Source: Gloeocapsopsis crepidinum LEGE 06123 (GTDB taxonomy: Bacteria > Cyanobacteriota > Cyanobacteriia > Cyanobacteriales > Chroococcidiopsidaceae). From it: 52,648 nucleotides of DNA. Location of the stretch: contig NZ_JADEWN010000039.1 of the NCBI RefSeq assembly GCF_015207655.1, positions 1-52,648 on the forward strand, given 5' to 3'. Within the stretch, counting starts at the first letter, position 1. Every line of letters begins with the position of its first letter. The translations under genes and the position numbers were made by a program. This document shows positions 27,132-36,499 of the stretch, piece after piece. Under the pieces are notes generated by a model. That model saw nothing but the letters and a program-made list of their open reading frames with translations, had not been told where the DNA came from and made no database searches.

Positions 27132-27677
27132 TCAAGCAAAGACTTCAGCTTGGTGAAATAGTTGACCTGCTTGGTCTTTCTGTGAAAGTATAGGTGGAGT
27201 AGAAATAGTCCAATCAATCGCAAGATCTGGGTCATTCCACAAAATACAACGCTCGTGCTGTGGTGCGTAGTAGTCTGTCGTTTTATAAAGAACTTCAGCG
27301 CTGGGAGAGAGAACTAAGAAGCCGTGGGCAAAACCTGGAGGTACCCACAATTGGCGTTTATTCTCAGCACTCAAGATACAACTAATCCATTGACCAAAAG
27401 TGGGAGAACTTCTGCGGATATCTAAGGCGACATCAAGGATTGTACCAGCGATCGCGCGGACTAACTTTCCTTGGGGTTGCTGAATTTGATAATGTAGCCC
27501 TCGCAGGACGTTTTGCAGAGATCGCGAATGGTTATCTTGGACAAAGTTTAATGATACTCCCACTTTATCGGCAAAAGTTTTTTGATTGTAGCTTTCAAAA
27601 AAGAAACCGCGATCGTCACCAAAGATTCGAGGTTCAATCATCAAAACTTCAGGTATCTCAGTCGGTAATATATTCAT
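27132..27677 (-). CDS. rfbC: dTDP-4-dehydrorhamnose 3,5-epimerase
   Basis: RfbC epimerises C3 and C5 of dTDP-4-dehydro-6-deoxyglucose. The 181-residue cupin has the family's FFESYNQKTFADKVG, the catalytic base region NHSRSLQNVLRGLHYQ, and WVPPGFAHGFLVLS. It overlaps the upstream flippase-like gene by four bases (ATGA), a sign of translational coupling. With rfbA and rfbD it covers three of the four dTDP-rhamnose steps; rfbB is not in this window. Confidence 0.95.
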   Translation of the reverse strand: MNILPTEIPEVLMIEPRIFGDDRGFFFESYNQKTFADKVGVSLNFVQDNHSRSLQNVLRGLHYQIQQPQGKLVRAIAGTILDVALDIRRSSPTFGQWISCILSAENKRQLWVPPGFAHGFLVLSPSAEVLYKTTDYYAPQHERCILWNDPDLAIDWTISTPPILSQKDQAGQLFHQAEVFA

Positions 27678-28669
27678 CTTCTTATTGTTGCGCTTCTTAC
27701 AGACAGACCAATCCAGCTAAGTACGCCATATATTCCTGCAGCTAAAATAACTATGACATGCATTACAATACCAGCAGTCAGCATGCGGTAGGAATCAAAT
27801 CCTAATAAAGTAAAACCAAACACCCAACCAGCTTCTAAGGTGCCGATATTACCTAACGTACTGATTGGTAGTAGCTGAGTTAAATTAGCTAAACTCGAAC
27901 CTAATACGACTTCTGATAGGGACATTGAGAAGCCAAGCGACTGTAAAACGACCCAAAACAAGATAAATATTGCTAACCACAATAAAATTGAGTAGCTAAA
28001 AAGTTTTAAGTGAAGCGAAAGTTGGCGATAAATTAGCAACTCATTATAAAAAGTTTTAATTAAATTATTGACCTTTATAAAAAAATTATTGATTCCTTTA
28101 TAGGCAGTAACTCTTTTTCTCGAAGTACGTGCTAGTTGCTGATTTTTTGTCATGAATATGAATAAGCCTATAACAAGTGCGATCGCTACTAAACTCAAAA
28201 CTAAAGAACTTAGCCAAAGGCTAGCGATTCTCCCCTGAAGTACAGCAACTCCGACCCCTATACTTACGATACTTGCTAGTGCTAAAGCATCATGAATGCG
28301 TGTTAATAATAGTGATGCTACTGAACTAATGTAAGGATAATTTGAATAGCGCTTCAGTAACAAAGGTAAACTTAATTCTCCCGATCTTACAGGTAAAATA
28401 TGATTAAGAAACTGATATATACAAGTAATTTGAAAGATTAAAAAAAAAGGGATACTTGTTTTAACTGAAAGCAGTTCAAAAAAGCGCAATGCTCTTAATA
28501 TTTGAGTAATTCCTACCAAAAAGAATAGTTTTGTTACACCTTCTAAACCAACCTGCGACAATGCAGAAAAGATATCAGAAGGTTTTAAAATACTTCCCAA
28601 AAGAACTATCAAACAGACAGTAAAAAATACACTCCAAACTTTTTTGCTACGAACTAAACTATAAATCAT
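27674..28669 (-). CDS. LPG-synthase-TM (UPF0104) family flippase-like membrane protein
   Basis: The 331-residue polytopic protein has about eight membrane segments and matches the lysylphosphatidylglycerol synthase transmembrane family: FLNHILPVRSGELSLPLLLKR near residues 90-110, and QLLPISTLGNIGTLEAGWVFGF near the end. Members without the soluble synthase domain are often linked to glycan loci and may move lipid-linked sugars or act with polyprenyl-phosphate glycosyltransferases. The soluble domain is absent here. Low GC content, like its neighbours. Position next to a DPM-like GT2 supports a role in lipid-linked sugar handling. Confidence 0.85.
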   Translation of the reverse strand: MIYSLVRSKKVWSVFFTVCLIVLLGSILKPSDIFSALSQVGLEGVTKLFFLVGITQILRALRFFELLSVKTSIPFFLIFQITCIYQFLNHILPVRSGELSLPLLLKRYSNYPYISSVASLLLTRIHDALALASIVSIGVGVAVLQGRIASLWLSSLVLSLVAIALVIGLFIFMTKNQQLARTSRKRVTAYKGINNFFIKVNNLIKTFYNELLIYRQLSLHLKLFSYSILLWLAIFILFWVVLQSLGFSMSLSEVVLGSSLANLTQLLPISTLGNIGTLEAGWVFGFTLLGFDSYRMLTAGIVMHVIVILAAGIYGVLSWIGLSVRSATIRR

Positions 28670-28673
28670 TGTG

Positions 28674-29300
28674 TTACTTAGTTTGAGCTAAAATCACCGT
28701 CCACGGCAATAGAGATTTTACGCTTAATATCTCAAATTTTGTTTTTACTAGTTTGATAAAACCTCCACGCGACCAGTGTTGAATATGTCCAGGACTGTTA
28801 CCAAATTCAGTAAAATAAGCACCTCTTAAAAAATTGAGTGTTCTAAATATTGGTTCTCTAGGAACGCTTAGAATACAGTATGGCAGAGCAACACTAGCCA
28901 GTTTTTCTAAGCCTACTTGAGGATGTTCTAAATGCTCTAAAACTTCACAACATACAACTAGATTTGCTTGGTCTGTAGCCTTTTGTAAGTCGTATATGCT
29001 TTTTTTCTCAAACGAGAGTCGAGAATAATTAACTCTACTTTTTGCAATATCAAGAATTTTATCCGAGATATCTGTGCAGTGTAAAGAAGCGTTCGTTTTA
29101 CTTAGTATTTGAGTAACATGACCTTCGCCACATCCTACTTCAAGAATAGATTTAGGATTTATTTGACTGACAAGTTCAGTAATAGCTTGATCGAACTGAT
29201 ATAGTAAATATCTACCAACTGGATTTTTCATTTCATATTTGTTCGATCCAGTGCCAACAACTATACCGTCTTCTATTAGTGGGAAGTGCTTTTGATTCAT
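28674..29300 (-). CDS. Class I SAM-dependent methyltransferase
   Basis: The 208-residue protein has motif I ILEVGCGEGHVTQIL, post-I LHCTDIS and the acidic/hydrophobic VVCCEVLEHLEHP (motif IV/V), all typical of class I methyltransferases. A C-terminal part with GNSPGHIQHWSRGGFIKLV resembles proteins in polysaccharide clusters that methylate sugars or a lipid carrier. ATG 29300 was preferred to TTG at 29309. It lies four bases before the flippase-like gene. Confidence 0.87.
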   Translation of the reverse strand: MNQKHFPLIEDGIVVGTGSNKYEMKNPVGRYLLYQFDQAITELVSQINPKSILEVGCGEGHVTQILSKTNASLHCTDISDKILDIAKSRVNYSRLSFEKKSIYDLQKATDQANLVVCCEVLEHLEHPQVGLEKLASVALPYCILSVPREPIFRTLNFLRGAYFTEFGNSPGHIQHWSRGGFIKLVKTKFEILSVKSLLPWTVILAQTK

Positions 29301-29315
29301 GGCAAACAATCTTAA

Positions 29316-30281
29316 TTAATGATACTGCAGATTTTCATCAACTACTTCAGCAACCTGTTGTTCTACGCAGTCTGAGTGAGAATATCGAGTTAATAACTCT
29401 GCTAGTACTCCTAGAGAAATCAACTGAACAGATAAAATAGTCGATAATATGCCAAAAAATAGCAGTGGGCGATTTCCAATTGGACCTAAACCAAGGAACC
29501 ATAAAATTACGAGATAGATGATTATCCCACTTCCTAAAAGACCAAAAAATAGTCCTATTTTACCGAATAAATGCCCTGGTTTATATAAGTAGCGAGTAAT
29601 CACAAGCACAGTTAATAAATCAATAAAACCACGCGAGTAACGTTCCCATCCATACTTAGACTTTCCATATTGTCTGCGAAAGTGACAAACTCCTACTTCT
29701 CCCACTCTAAATCCTAAACTATGGGCAAGAACTGGAATGTATCTATGAAGTTCTCCATAGAGTTTTATGCAGTCTAAAACTTCTTTACGATAAGCTTTAA
29801 AACCACAATTAAAATCGTGTAAAGGAATACCAGCAATTTTTGCCGTCACTTTGTTATATACCTGTGAAGGTAGTGTTTTAGAAATAGGGTCATTTCTATT
29901 TTGACGCCAACCTGAAACTAAATCAAAGCCTTGTTCTAACTTGTTTAAAAACTTAGGTACTTCAGATGGATCGTCTTGGAGATCGGCATCAATAGTAAAA
30001 ATGACACTGCCTTTTGCTTTTTTAAACCCTGCAAAAAGTGCTGCTGATTTGCCAAAGTTTCTACGGAGTTTGATTCCCTTAATTTGTGTAGGATATTGAT
30101 GAATTAAATCTTTAATATGAAACCAAGAATGATCGACACTTCCGTCATCTACAAAAATAATTTCATATTTGCTAACCCTTTCTTGGAACATCACTCCGCG
30201 AATTTTTTCTGACAAAGTAGCAATCGTTGCTTCTTCGTTGCATACGGGAATTACAAAACTGATACTAATACCAGGTGACAT
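29316..30281 (-). CDS. GT2 polyprenyl-phosphate sugar transferase (DPM/GtrB-like)
   Basis: The 321-residue protein has the soluble GT-A domain (1-230; FVIPVCNEEATI, EIIFVDDGSVD, TIDADLQDDP, then the acceptor-site R-R-Q-Y-G-K-S-K-Y) and two C-terminal membrane helices (about 240-300), the layout of GtrB/DPG synthases that load a sugar onto polyprenyl phosphate. Its product would be flipped and used by a periplasmic GT-C enzyme; the polytopic gene upstream (30283) is a candidate partner. It is one base from that gene's stop. Confidence 0.92.
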   Translation of the reverse strand: MSPGISISFVIPVCNEEATIATLSEKIRGVMFQERVSKYEIIFVDDGSVDHSWFHIKDLIHQYPTQIKGIKLRRNFGKSAALFAGFKKAKGSVIFTIDADLQDDPSEVPKFLNKLEQGFDLVSGWRQNRNDPISKTLPSQVYNKVTAKIAGIPLHDFNCGFKAYRKEVLDCIKLYGELHRYIPVLAHSLGFRVGEVGVCHFRRQYGKSKYGWERYSRGFIDLLTVLVITRYLYKPGHLFGKIGLFFGLLGSGIIIYLVILWFLGLGPIGNRPLLFFGILSTILSVQLISLGVLAELLTRYSHSDCVEQQVAEVVDENLQYH

Positions 30282-30282
30282 A

Positions 30283-32037
30283 TTAATTTAGTTCTTTAAA
30301 TGGAGTTGTCTGATGCAGTTTGTAAACATTTTGTAGTTTGCTCCAATCTGGGTGAGGTGCCTTAGCATAAGCAAATAATGTTTGGTCTTCTGGTGAAAGG
30401 CGGACGTATCCTTTCCAACCCGAAAATTCGTAAGATCTCCCTAATGCTTTAGCAACATCTGGACGAGGAAAACCCGTGAGCGCAAAACCACGTATTATGT
30501 TGTTTTGATTTAAGATGGCAATGCAGTTGATGTCGCGATGTTGGCGATCGCCTGCCCAGCCTTCTACTCTAGCTATGTCAGGTGTCAGCTGAGTCAGATT
30601 ATCGAAAACTCCTGGCAATACTTGTGGGGCTGGAGGTTTTAGTAAGTCGGAGCTAAGCTTTTGATTAGATGCACAAAGCTTATCTACTTGAACAGATTGG
30701 TGAAATGGAACTAAACGGTTTTGTTTTAGAGCATCTGTTAAGTTTAGAAATTGCTTAGGAGCGGGACTAATAACCTGCTTGATAATGTTTTTATCAGTAA
30801 CTCCGAGTTGAACTGACAGAGTTACCAACGGTTGTAAAGAAGCTGCACGCGCGATCGGTTGAGATGCCTCAGTTCCAACTCTGTACATCGACAGAATCAA
30901 TACAGTTAGCCCTGCTAATAGTGGTGTTAGTAATTGCCAATAAGTATTACCATTTCGTAAAAATTTTTGCAACCCTATCGCAACAAGCACAGTCAGACTT
31001 AGCCAAAACAAACTTGGTAAAGAGGCATAGCGCGATTGAATTGCCGATGCGATACCAGATCCCGAACGACTCACTGCTGCCATCAATGCAGTTCCGATGA
31101 CATAACCTTGTAAGACTAGCCACGGTAGCCAAGAAGTGCGAATGGTTTTAGCTTGTGGATTTAACGAGTAACCTGTACAGCAGATAGCAATTATCAAACC
31201 AACAATACCGATGCTACAGGCAGTACCAATATCAAGGGTAAAAACTGCACCTAAATATGTGGGAATGAATATCAGGATATCGCTCAGGCTTCGTGATAAA
31301 GGCGGATGATAACCAGGAGTTTTGTAAGTCAGGAGATATATACTGCAAATTGCGATCGCACAACCGATATACAACAACACAACCCGTATCGGTAAGCGCG
31401 TTAAAACAACAGCAGCGTATAATACTGGTAATACAGCGATCGCAGTACTATAAGTCAGAGTGCCTAGTAGAGCAAAAAATAAGCTACCAATTGCCCAAAA
31501 TATTTTTTGTGAGTATACAAGCTTTGTTAAGCAACAGATAGAAGCAGTAACAAATAAATTTGCTCCTATCCAAGCCACACCACTAAAGCCTCGCATCCAA
31601 TTATGTGCTGCAGCAGGTGTAAAGCAAAAAATTGAGATACACAAAAGCACTACGACAAATAAGCTGCGAGAACGCCGTAAATCATTGGGTAGCAGCGTCG
31701 CTAAGAGTATAGCTTGTCCTATGGCAAATAAGAATGTAATGCATGATAAACCTATATTTGAACCTTTTGTGACAATTATGTTAAAAGCATAAATGATTGC
31801 AGGAATTAAAACTAAGTGCTCGTTAGAACGAACTAACCAGTCAGTAGGTTGAGATGAAAAGCCATCAGTTGAATAAAAATGACTAATGATATCCCAGTAG
31901 TCATAGGTGGAAATTTCGCCTGATTGTGTAATCCAGTAAAAAATGTAGACAGCTGGTAAGACAATGACGATCGAAGCAACAGCTAAATAGAATTGTTTTT
32001 TGCTGAAAGTCGGAGCAAGGCTGCTTTTGTAAGGCAT
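30283..32037 (-). CDS. Polytopic membrane protein with a C-terminal shared beta domain
   Basis: The 584-residue protein starts at ATG 32037 (GTG at 32055 is in frame). About ten to twelve hydrophobic segments fill residues 15-410, the topology of GT-C enzymes that take sugars from polyprenyl phosphate, although no catalytic motif is certain. A C-terminal soluble domain (about 465-575) holds GVFDNLT, VEGWAG, RPDVAKALG and FSGWKGY. The same pattern recurs in the lipoprotein at 32398 and at the N-terminus of the glycosyltransferase at 34132. It is followed by a DPM-like GT2. Confidence 0.85.
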   Translation of the reverse strand: MPYKSSLAPTFSKKQFYLAVASIVIVLPAVYIFYWITQSGEISTYDYWDIISHFYSTDGFSSQPTDWLVRSNEHLVLIPAIIYAFNIIVTKGSNIGLSCITFLFAIGQAILLATLLPNDLRRSRSLFVVVLLCISIFCFTPAAAHNWMRGFSGVAWIGANLFVTASICCLTKLVYSQKIFWAIGSLFFALLGTLTYSTAIAVLPVLYAAVVLTRLPIRVVLLYIGCAIAICSIYLLTYKTPGYHPPLSRSLSDILIFIPTYLGAVFTLDIGTACSIGIVGLIIAICCTGYSLNPQAKTIRTSWLPWLVLQGYVIGTALMAAVSRSGSGIASAIQSRYASLPSLFWLSLTVLVAIGLQKFLRNGNTYWQLLTPLLAGLTVLILSMYRVGTEASQPIARAASLQPLVTLSVQLGVTDKNIIKQVISPAPKQFLNLTDALKQNRLVPFHQSVQVDKLCASNQKLSSDLLKPPAPQVLPGVFDNLTQLTPDIARVEGWAGDRQHRDINCIAILNQNNIIRGFALTGFPRPDVAKALGRSYEFSGWKGYVRLSPEDQTLFAYAKAPHPDWSKLQNVYKLHQTTPFKELN

Positions 32038-32397
32038 ACGATCTGTTCCACACACCTAAAAAACGTGGCGTAGCGTAACTGTATCCAAGTCTTCTGACTC
32101 ACTCGCCGTACATTGGAGTTGAGCTATCTAGGGTTCATAATACATTGCTCAAGATAATATCAAAAATCGTATACAAAACTTACATTACAAGCCTGGTATA
32201 GCTGCGAATTCTTCAGATGAATCTGGGAACAGCTGCATCACAATACGCAAGTCATCTAATTTTGCACAGTCAGAAAGCTTTCTAAGCTATATATCTATCA
32301 AGTTGATAAATACTTATAGATTTACTATCAACTATTTAAACTGTTTATTAAAGTTTTATGCTTTGTTTAGCTTAAACGTTAATTTTGTTCACTAACT
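32038..32397. other. Intergenic region with two short perfect palindromes
   Basis: About 360 AT-rich bases with no gene. AGAAAGCTTTCT (32272-32283) and TATCAA-G-TTGATA (32296-32308) are perfect inverted repeats 12 bases apart, possible operator sites for the long operon below 32037. No promoter boxes are obvious. Confidence 0.45.
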
Positions 32398-32949
32398 TTA
32401 CCTGGTGACAATTATTTCAGGTGTAGTGGTTAACTGCGTAGCTTCTTTAGTTTCAGAATCATAAGCCCAAGCCTTAAGAATTACTGAACCTTCAGGAAGT
32501 GTAGCAGCGTCAATATTTATATTCCAACCAGAGTTAGCAAAAGCAGAATTATTTAAAATCTTGACAATATCTGGTCTTTCTACATTAACAGGGGCTACTG
32601 CCACAACAGTATCATTATCTCCATAGGTGATAATGACGTTATCTGCTGGTCTTCCTTTGTTTGCAAGAATAGCCCACCCATAAACATTTATAGGGTTAGT
32701 TCCAGACACTTCTACTCTGGTAGCATTAGAACCATTAACAGCATCAAAAAAGCCTTGAGCACCTGTAGAAGTCGTTGTAAAATTAATTTCTCCTACGTGA
32801 GTTACTCCAGGAATATTGATAGTTGGTGACGGGTTAGCTGAATCTGGAGATGTAGTGGTGGTTTGATTAGTAGAACACGCAGCCAAAGTAAGCGCTATAG
32901 CTGTAATTAATAAATTTGTTGGATACAGCAACTTTTGAATTCTAAGCAT
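32398..32949 (-). CDS. Lipoprotein carrying the shared GFD/GWA/SGW domain
   Basis: The 183-residue protein has a lipoprotein signal peptide with lipobox LAAC (Cys25) followed by a Thr/Ser/Pro-rich linker (26-45). A ~115-residue domain then has GFFDAVNG, VYGWAILANKG, DNVIITYGDND, VAPVNVERPDI, NSGWNINI and LKAWAYD. The same domain opens the large glycosyltransferase at 34132 (WAILPEE, CVIITHGKN, VAPVNSERADV, NSGWSVKL, LNAWAYS). It is not a domain I can name. Exposed at the membrane, it may bind the polysaccharide or a partner. Confidence 0.85.
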   Translation of the reverse strand: MLRIQKLLYPTNLLITAIALTLAACSTNQTTTTSPDSANPSPTINIPGVTHVGEINFTTTSTGAQGFFDAVNGSNATRVEVSGTNPINVYGWAILANKGRPADNVIITYGDNDTVVAVAPVNVERPDIVKILNNSAFANSGWNINIDAATLPEGSVILKAWAYDSETKEATQLTTTPEIIVTR

Positions 32950-33120
32950 GATTTCCTTGCACCTAATAAATTGGTTATGCTCTTAAAAAGTAGTTGTTCT
33001 TAACTCTTTGAAAGAGTTAACAATACGAATTAGGTATGTATACTCAAAATGGCTTTTATTTTAGATTTGTAAAAGTTTACTACATAAATTGATAAAATTG
33101 TATTTTTTCTCCAAACTAAG

Positions 33121-33915
33121 CTATCTTTGTATCCGTAGTGACTCCATTGTTTTTCTGAGAATAACAATAAACTCTATTTGATTTTTTTGAAGTAACTCAA
33201 TTTCAAGTGGTAATGATAAAGAATTTCGGCAATAAAGCAAGAGTTCTAAAAATTCGATTTGCGTCCAAACATGAAAATGGATGCTGTAGTTTATAGCAAG
33301 CAAGTTTTCAGCCCTAGTTGCAACGTTACTATCTGCTGCTTTTTCAACAAGTCTTGCCCATTCTTCATAGTGCGATCGCTCTGACCAACTTCCTCCTTCT
33401 TCATAATCGCGAATGATGTGTTCTAGTGGGGTGATTGGGCGATCGCAATCAAATGTGTAGCGTTTATCTGGTACAGCCATATATAAAACTCCACCAGGTT
33501 TTAAAACTCTTAACCAATTTTCTAAAGAAAATATAGGGTTTTGACAATGCTCGATCACATGATTCACGATGACAAAATCTAAAGAATCATTAGGTACAGT
33601 TGTCAGAACTTCACCATCATCGATAATATCCGGTTCTACTAAGTTGTGTGCTGCTAATTCTGGATATTGTTTTCTTAGTTCCTCTACTGATATCCTATCT
33701 ACATACTGAATGTTTACTTCCGCTGGAACTTGTAGTGGTGAATGTAAAGCTCCAATTTCAATACCATAACCAGTTAAATATTTAGCAGCGATTTGTTGGC
33801 GTAAATCATTTTCTACACTAGCAGTACTACCTGCTGGCTTATTCGTCGTAGACACAAGTAAGTTTAGCTTACGTGCTAATGTACTAACTGGAGCAGTCAA
33901 TGTTTTCAGTTTCAT
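33121..33915 (-). CDS. SAM-dependent methyltransferase-like protein
   Basis: The 264-residue protein has a diverged class I methyltransferase core: GIEIGALHSPLQVP replaces the usual motif I, IQYVDRIS holds the acidic ribose contact, VIVNHVIEHCQNP and WLRVLKPGGVLYMAVPD are typical. The form with G-x-E-I-G-A-x-H-x-P is common in glycan clusters of bacteria and may methylate sugars. The first 45 residues are basic and poorly conserved. It follows the glycosyltransferase at 34132 after a 216-base gap. Confidence 0.85.
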   Translation of the reverse strand: MKLKTLTAPVSTLARKLNLLVSTTNKPAGSTASVENDLRQQIAAKYLTGYGIEIGALHSPLQVPAEVNIQYVDRISVEELRKQYPELAAHNLVEPDIIDDGEVLTTVPNDSLDFVIVNHVIEHCQNPIFSLENWLRVLKPGGVLYMAVPDKRYTFDCDRPITPLEHIIRDYEEGGSWSERSHYEEWARLVEKAADSNVATRAENLLAINYSIHFHVWTQIEFLELLLYCRNSLSLPLEIELLQKNQIEFIVILRKTMESLRIQR

Positions 33916-34131
33916 CTATAACTCAACTTTGTTGTATGGGTAGTATCACTTGTTTTATGGTGGTTAATAGCTAATAGTTAATAATGAATTATTAATCTAC
34001 CAACCGTTGACCATTGACTGACAACAGCCTTTAAATTAGGTTTATTTTCACCTACTTACTTAACTAAAATTTAGGTTAAATTCTGTTTATGAGTTTACAT
34101 TACAAGTGAAATGGAAGGTTTATTAAGAGAA

Positions 34132-36432
34132 TTAGATTTTAATGCTGTAATCTTCGCGATCGCGTGTTAAGTTTGGGTTGTAGCAAGGATCGTTATCAAC
34201 TATTTCTTGCCATTTGCTCAGTAGATAATCAGCTTCTTTATGAAGTCTAGTAATTTTTTCTGGAGTATCTTCATACCCTCTACTTTTAGATTCATAGTGG
34301 TATAAAACTACATGAGGTAAATAAATATTCCTGTAGCCTAGATTGCTCATTTTGAGACATAGATCGATATCGTTGTAAGCAACAGCTAAGGTTTCATCGA
34401 AACCACCAATTTCTGCAAAAACTTCGCGCCGACACATCAAACACGCACCAGTAATCGCAGAATAGTTATTGATAGTTTTCACCTGACAAACGTAACCAGG
34501 GGTTGTTGCTGGAAAGTAGCGATGACTATGCGCCGCAACACCACCTAACCCAAGAACAACGCCAGCGTGTTGAATTGAATTATCAGGATACAATAAAAGA
34601 GCGCCTACTGCTCCGATTGATGATCTTTGTGCTTGTTCTACCATTGCTTCGATCCAATCGGGTGTAACGACTTCGGTATCGTTGTTTAAGAATAGTAGAT
34701 AGTCTCCTTCAGCTTTACTAGCAGCGTAGTTATTGAGTTGAGAATAATTAAAGGGAACATCAAGCGGATAACATTTGAAGTGTTCTGGCTGTTGCTCTAA
34801 CCATTGCGAGATAATATTTAAGGTCTTTACTTCAGTGCTACCGTTATCTATAACAATGACTTCGTAATTAGGGTAAGTACTTTTTTGAAAGATTGATTCT
34901 AAGCATTTATTTAAAATATTGCCTAAGTTGCGGGTGGGAATAATAATACTGACACGTTTATAGTGAGAGATCTCATACCGCACGCTGTAGTTTCCAGGAA
35001 ACTCAGGAATTCCAGTGACTTTTCCAGGTTCATTGCGTCGCGTTAAGGCTTCGGCGATCGCCTTTTCTGCAGCTAGCTGGGCATATGATTTGACACTGGC
35101 TACACCCGCTGCAGTCGATTCAGGATGAATTCGCCAGTGATAGAGTATTTTCGGGATGTGAAAAATATTGGCGGTTTTTTCAGTTAACCGCAAAACGAGA
35201 TCGTAATCTTGGCTACCTTCATAACCTACACGAAAGCCACCAATTTGCTCAATCAGCGATCGCCTGTAAGTTCCTAAGTGACATGTATACATGCGTGAGA
35301 GAAAAGAATCAGGACACCACTCAGGCTTAAAGAAAGGATCTTTCAGACGATTTTGCGTGTCAATCTTGTCTTCATCAGAGTAGATCATATCGGCTTCTGG
35401 ATGCCGATTGAGGAGTAAAGCCACTTCGTACAAAGCATCTGGCGTCAGACAATCATCGTGATCGAGTAAAGCAACAAACTCCCCTGTAGCTAACTCTAGA
35501 GCAGAATTGGAAGCCTGGGAGATATGACCATTTTCTGCTCTAAAAACAACTTTAATTCGAGCATCTTTACTTGCATATTCCTCTAAAACTGACTTAACGT
35601 ACGGTTTAGTCGAAGCATCATCTGCAATACATAATTCCCAATAGGGATACACTTGCTCTAGAACAGATGCGATCGCCGCTTGTAGAAACTGCTCTGGAGG
35701 ATTGTATACTGGCATAATAATGCTGATCGCAGGTCTGTAGGGAAAAATTTCCACTGTTTCAGCCATTTTTTTAAGATCTGCTGCTCTGGGAAAATTCTTG
35801 CTTAACCATCGCGCGTATTGTTCTTGATATGGTGCGGCGATTGTTTCAACTTCAGTCGCTGTTGGTGCAATGTCTAGCTTATAGTAAATTTTCTCTAATG
35901 CTCGTGAGAGCACGTAGCGCGTACCTTTAACCCGTAATACTGCAAAATAATGCTTAAGCCGTGATAATAAACTGCGTGACTTGACACTAGTACTTGCAAG
36001 GCTGAGTAGCGTTGCTTCGTTACGTGTAGCACTGTATGCCCAGGCATTGAGATGAATTTTTCCGGCTGGGAAATCAGCGAGATTTAGCTTCACACTCCAA
36101 CCAGAATTTTGGTAAGCTGTAATACTGAAAGCTTGTGCAACATCTGCTCTTTCTGAATTAACTGGAGCAACTGCAACCAGTTGACGGTTTTTACCGTGAG
36201 TGATGATAACGCAATCTGCGGCTTTTTCTTCCTCTGGTAAAATTGCCCAACCTCTGGCAATAAGCGGTGTTGCATGAGGCACTTCAATCGCGGTAGGGTT
36301 GACGCCATCAATGCTATCAAAACATCCATTTAATGTTTTTGGCGCAGCGTTAAATTTAATTTCCTTGAGATCGCGAACTCCAAGCAGATCGCTTGCAGCA
36401 CTACTAATTGGTGCTAGGGCAGTATTCTGCAT
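34132..36432 (-). CDS. Two-domain GT2 glycosyltransferase with N-terminal shared domain
   Basis: The 766-residue protein has three parts. Residues about 20-150 are the GFD/GWA/SGW domain shared with the lipoprotein at 32398 and the membrane protein at 30283. Residues about 230-470 are a GT2 catalytic domain (SIIMPVYNPPEQFLQAAIAS, ALLDHDDCLTPDALYEV, EGSQDYDLVLRL). Residues about 495-730 are a second GT2 domain (VSIIIPTRNLGNILNKCLES, LFLNNDTEVVTPDW, GGFDETLAVAYNDIDLCLKM). Such tandem enzymes can add two sugars or build an alternating chain. Fusion to the extra domain is unusual. Confidence 0.92.
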   Translation of the reverse strand: MQNTALAPISSAASDLLGVRDLKEIKFNAAPKTLNGCFDSIDGVNPTAIEVPHATPLIARGWAILPEEEKAADCVIITHGKNRQLVAVAPVNSERADVAQAFSITAYQNSGWSVKLNLADFPAGKIHLNAWAYSATRNEATLLSLASTSVKSRSLLSRLKHYFAVLRVKGTRYVLSRALEKIYYKLDIAPTATEVETIAAPYQEQYARWLSKNFPRAADLKKMAETVEIFPYRPAISIIMPVYNPPEQFLQAAIASVLEQVYPYWELCIADDASTKPYVKSVLEEYASKDARIKVVFRAENGHISQASNSALELATGEFVALLDHDDCLTPDALYEVALLLNRHPEADMIYSDEDKIDTQNRLKDPFFKPEWCPDSFLSRMYTCHLGTYRRSLIEQIGGFRVGYEGSQDYDLVLRLTEKTANIFHIPKILYHWRIHPESTAAGVASVKSYAQLAAEKAIAEALTRRNEPGKVTGIPEFPGNYSVRYEISHYKRVSIIIPTRNLGNILNKCLESIFQKSTYPNYEVIVIDNGSTEVKTLNIISQWLEQQPEHFKCYPLDVPFNYSQLNNYAASKAEGDYLLFLNNDTEVVTPDWIEAMVEQAQRSSIGAVGALLLYPDNSIQHAGVVLGLGGVAAHSHRYFPATTPGYVCQVKTINNYSAITGACLMCRREVFAEIGGFDETLAVAYNDIDLCLKMSNLGYRNIYLPHVVLYHYESKSRGYEDTPEKITRLHKEADYLLSKWQEIVDNDPCYNPNLTRDREDYSIKI

Positions 36433-36499
36433 ATTTGGTATATGTTTAATACGTACTAATTACTTTAAGCTAAAGTGGAAGATTCGCAACTTCCATTGA

